Assembly: GCF_037975245.1 (NCBI RefSeq)
Contig: NC_092562.1
Location: 13,147,501-13,200,000 of the forward strand
Direction of reading: 5' to 3'
DNA length: 52,500 nt
Source of the DNA: Apostichopus japonicus
Lineage: Eukaryota; Echinodermata; Holothuroidea; Aspidochirotida; Stichopodidae
The position numbers and the translations under genes are program-made. This document shows, one piece after another, positions 49,668-52,500 of the stretch. The notes below the pieces were generated by a model. The model did not search any database. It was not told the DNA's origin and worked only from the letters and a program-made list of their open reading frames with translations. How positions within the stretch are numbered: position 1 is the first letter of the stretch; every line of letters begins with the position of its first letter.

Positions 49668-49719
49668 ATGGCTACCTTAAGCCTAGTACTGGTTTTTGCT
49701 TTCATTGCAGGGATATCGG
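49668..49719 (+). CDS. Gene C exon 1, signal peptide (gene continues past the window)
   Basis: MATLSLVLVFAFIAGIS then donor GTAAGT in phase 1. It differs from gene B by Val-to-Ala and one silent change. Intron 1 fills the remaining 2.8 kb, so no further exon is in view. This is the third member of the tandem family. Confidence 0.8.
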
Positions 49720-50269
49720 GTAAGTTTTATCCATTGTGACTATTGTTTTCTTTTTTCATTACTAATATTAGTATTATTATTATCATTAAGATTATTACTA
49801 GTGTTCAAATGTTGTTAGATTTTTACAAAAATCAAAAACCTGTTGGCAAGGTATCGATCCCCCATGCAGCCCCTCTAAAAGTATTGATATTTGTTTGAAA
49901 GTTGCTCTTTCCTTTCATTTCATCTTACTGCTAAATACTTGACATTGTTCGGTCTTTTTTAACTATACGCTATACGAAAACGCAAGTTTGGTCATTTAAA
50001 GAAAACTGAAAGAACATCCCCCCCCCCAAAAAAAAAAAAAAAAAAAAAATTGAATCAGCTGACGCTTATCGATATAATTTGAGTGAAATTATTTAAATTT
50101 ATCCCCCATTTGGCAAGGTTTGTATACATCATCATGTCTCAGCTATTAAGTGGGTGGCATATGAGCAGTCTTGTATCGAGTACCCGCGAGTACGTACTCT
50201 AAACTCCATCGCCTTCATGGATTTGTACTCCATGGACCTTTCGGAATCTAGTAGAGATACTCGTCATGA

Positions 50270-50530
50270 AACTCGAACTTAGATACTTTGTAATCATACT
50301 CATAACTAAGGTACAATTCTACTTTGTACTCATACTCATAAGAGAGATACAAATCTACTTTGTACTCATACTCATAACAAAGATACAGATCTACTTTGTA
50401 CTCATACTCATAACAAAGGTACAAATCTACTTTGTACTCATACTCATAACAAAGGTACAAATTTATGTTGTACTCATACGCATAACAAAGGTACAAATCT
50501 ACGTTGTACTCATACTCATAAGCATAATGT
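50270..50530. repeat. 36-bp tandem array (about 7 units)
   Basis: Units of ACAAATCTACTTTGTACTCA plus TACTCATAACAAAGGT, paralogous to 18270-18406 but longer. Because 36 is a multiple of three, frames on both strands stay open (YEYEYKVDLYL); this is not coding evidence. Confidence 0.9.
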
Positions 50531-50550
50531 GGATACTCATAAGCATCGGG

Positions 50551-51196
50551 CACTATATGCTGGGAAATTTTAGGGCACCTACTGAAAGAAATATAATTTG
50601 CAGTGTGTTTTCAAATTTTTGGTAAAAATTCGGCAATATGCTGAGAATTTTTCGGGCACCAACTGAAAGAAGAATAATTTGCAATGTATTTTTCAATTTT
50701 TGGGTGAAAATTCGGCAATATGCTGAGAAATTTTCGGGCACCTACTGAAAGAAGAATAATTTGCAATGTGTTTTTCAAAATTTTGGGTGAAAATTCGGGC
50801 AATACGCTGAGAATTTTTCGGGCACCTACTGAAAGAATAATAATTTGCAATGTGTTTTTCAATTTTTGGGGTGAAAATTCGGCAATATGCTGAGAATTTT
50901 TCGGGCATCTACTGAAAGAAGAATAATTTGCAATGTGTTTTTCAAAATTTTGGGTGAAAATTCGGGCAATACGCTGAGAATTTTTCGGGCACCTACTGAA
51001 AGAAGAATAATTTTCAGTGTGTTTTTCAATTTTTTGGGTGAAAATTCGGCAATATGCTGAGAAATTTTAGGGCACCTACTGAAAGAAAAATAATTTGCAG
51101 TGTGTTTTTCCATTTTTTGGGTGAAAATTCGGCAATATGCTGAGAATTTTTCGGGCACCAACTGAAAGAAGAATAATTTGCAATGTGTTTTCCAAT
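50551..51196. repeat. ~82-bp minisatellite array (8 units)
   Basis: The landmark GCAATATGCTGAGAATTTTT recurs eight times at 80-87-bp spacing, with GGGCACCTACTGAAAGAA in every unit. It is followed by the TTAAACTTATATTATTATTA tail seen in other copies. The gene B intron has only two to three units at this spot. Confidence 0.9.
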
Positions 51197-51885
51197 GGTT
51201 AAACTTATATTATTATTATTATCATTATTATCCCCAGTAATTAAAACCAATATGGAAGGGTAATAACACGGAAAATGTTTACTACTTTTTAGTTTTGTAC
51301 TTATACTCATAAGAAAGTTACAAATCTACTTTTTACTGGTACTCATTCTCTTTGCGTTGGTACTACAAGACTGACGCAGAGTGCTCCGTGTACAATCTTT
51401 CATATGGGAGTTCGCTATAACACCGACGTTAGATCATTTTAAGATACGCCTAAATCAAAAACGATCATGGAATGGAGATTCAGTACAATCCACTCCTCCA
51501 CTACCAATTAATTACAAACGCTCTTTTCAAAAGCGAGAACTATCTTTACATTTCTTATAAACAAGGATCTCTTCATAGGTTACAGAGTTTGTGCACTCAC
51601 CCCTCGCCCGCAGGTTGGGTTACTGAGTCAGTTGCGATTTATTCTGCTATAATCCAGCCCGGACTTCCCACGAGATTATATACACTGCACGTAGAAGTGT
51701 AGTGCAACGTTCAATTGCAAAGCCATCAACTGATTTAGTAGAATGGTATAGTTGGTAGTTATCGTCCGAAAGATATGACCATTCTTTACTCATATCTTTA
51801 ATCAGAGAGATACTTGAAAGAAAGGGGGGGGGGGAAATAAATGCTATTACTTTCGGCTTTCAGCACAACATACTTATAGTTATTC

Positions 51886-52167
51886 ATGTCGTGTATCCTG
51901 TTTCAAATTTTTGTCCACTTTGCATCCATGTTATCGAAGTTTGGAAAAGATATACAGTTAATTTTTATCAAATTGATTACTGAAGAGAGGACAAAGATCG
52001 ACACATATTTTAGCAAAAAAAGAAAAAAAAATGGCCTTACAGAATTTCGACGATTAGCCCCTGAAGAATATTCCGATAATATAGAAGAGACAGTTCCTAT
52101 AATGTTTATGTATTTACCAACACAGACGTTTTACAGTAGAAAAGTTGTTTTGCTCACATTTGATTGA
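51886..52167 (+). CDS. Paralogue of the conserved 92-codon ORF
   Basis: A 93-codon frame starting MSCILFQIFVHFASMLSK, with KKRKKNGL and APEEYSDNIEETVP. The frame is preserved against 18964-19242 with a 3-bp indel. Function unknown; probably intronic. Confidence 0.25.
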   Translation: MSCILFQIFVHFASMLSKFGKDIQLIFIKLITEERTKIDTYFSKKRKKNGLTEFRRLAPEEYSDNIEETVPIMFMYLPTQTFYSRKVVLLTFD

Positions 52168-52293
52168 GTATGAGAATTTCAACCTGCAACGAGAGGACAC
52201 AAAATCTGTTACACAGATATAAAGCAAAATTAGAGTAAAGAGTAACGGGATCAACTGATAATTTGTTGTTTGTATGCGTAGCTACACAATACA

Positions 52294-52500
52294 CATGGGC
52301 GTAGGAGGCGGGGGCTGGGGGGCTGGGGGGGCTGCAGTCCCCCAACCAAATATTTTTGAAACAATTCTGGCAATATGCTGAGAATTTTTCGGGCACCAAC
52401 TGAAAGAAATATAATTTGCAATGTGTTTTGAATGGTTAAACTTATATTATTATTATCATTATTATTGAAACCGACTTGTCCAATAATTATAACCAATATG
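52294..52500. mobile_element. CATAGGCG-family element, left end, running off the window
   Basis: CATGGGCGTAGGAGGCGGG, a G-rich/CTGCAG palindrome, one 82-bp-type unit, then the TTAAACTTATATTATTATTA tail. Gene B intron 1 lacks it at the matching position (about 19375), so it inserted after the duplication. Confidence 0.7.

Noticed and set aside
50248-50625. 100-119-codon frames (YEYEYKVDLYL and its reverse)
   Set aside because: The 36-bp unit is a multiple of three, so both strands stay open by period alone.

Overview
The window is eukaryotic genomic DNA: multi-exon genes with consensus GT..AG introns, long (TA)n, (ATG)n and (ATAC)n microsatellites, decayed LINEs, tRNA-derived SINEs and short inverted-repeat DNA transposons. 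Frequent AGGCCTA-type motifs, the SINE types and the secreted Ig/EGF gene suggest a marine deuterostome invertebrate, most likely an echinoderm and perhaps a sea cucumber. This assignment is inference; no decisive marker gene is present.

The central feature is a tandemly duplicated secreted-protein gene on the + strand. Gene A (1 to about 14.7 kb) enters the window already inside an exon, so its 5' exons lie upstream. Gene B (17,669 to 31.7 or 32.8 kb) is complete: TATA box, signal-peptide exon, ten further exons and 681 codons to the first stop. Gene C begins at 49,668 with a near-identical promoter and signal-peptide exon and runs off the right edge. Exons have the order signal peptide, N-terminal beta-rich region, Cys-rich module, two further beta/Ig-like modules, then three EGF-like modules. 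Almost every intron is phase 1. The Ig-Ig-EGFx3 order and the EGF cysteine spacing recall the N-terminal ectodomain of Tie receptors, but no transmembrane segment or kinase domain is present.

A and B are near-identical in many introns but their exons differ mainly by amino-acid replacements, with the EGF cysteine framework kept. In the first EGF exon, 13 of 14 changed codons are replacements. Both copies share a one-base frame disruption and the same TAG in the third EGF exon. Candidate terminal exons lie downstream at 14,619 (A), 32,682 (B) and 48,832 (before C).

Layout: 1-14,690 gene A, with its introns loaded with insertions that are absent from B; 14,690-17,560 intergenic with a hAT-type MITE; 17,560-32,885 gene B, its first intron carrying a 36-bp array, a minisatellite element and a CR1-like LINE remnant; 33-34.8 kb microsatellite and 267-bp tandem repeat; 35-39.2 kb a decayed LINE containing a nested SINE; 39.2-46 kb old repeats, an inverted-repeat element and a possible gene fragment; 46.4-48.9 kb an EGF-like exon relic, transposon ends and a terminal exon copy; 49.5-52.5 kb promoter, first exon and first intron of gene C.

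Comparing A with B gives natural empty sites, so several insertions in A can be delimited to the base, including a 1,042-bp inverted-repeat element and a 1,083-bp insertion flanked by a 135-bp duplication.
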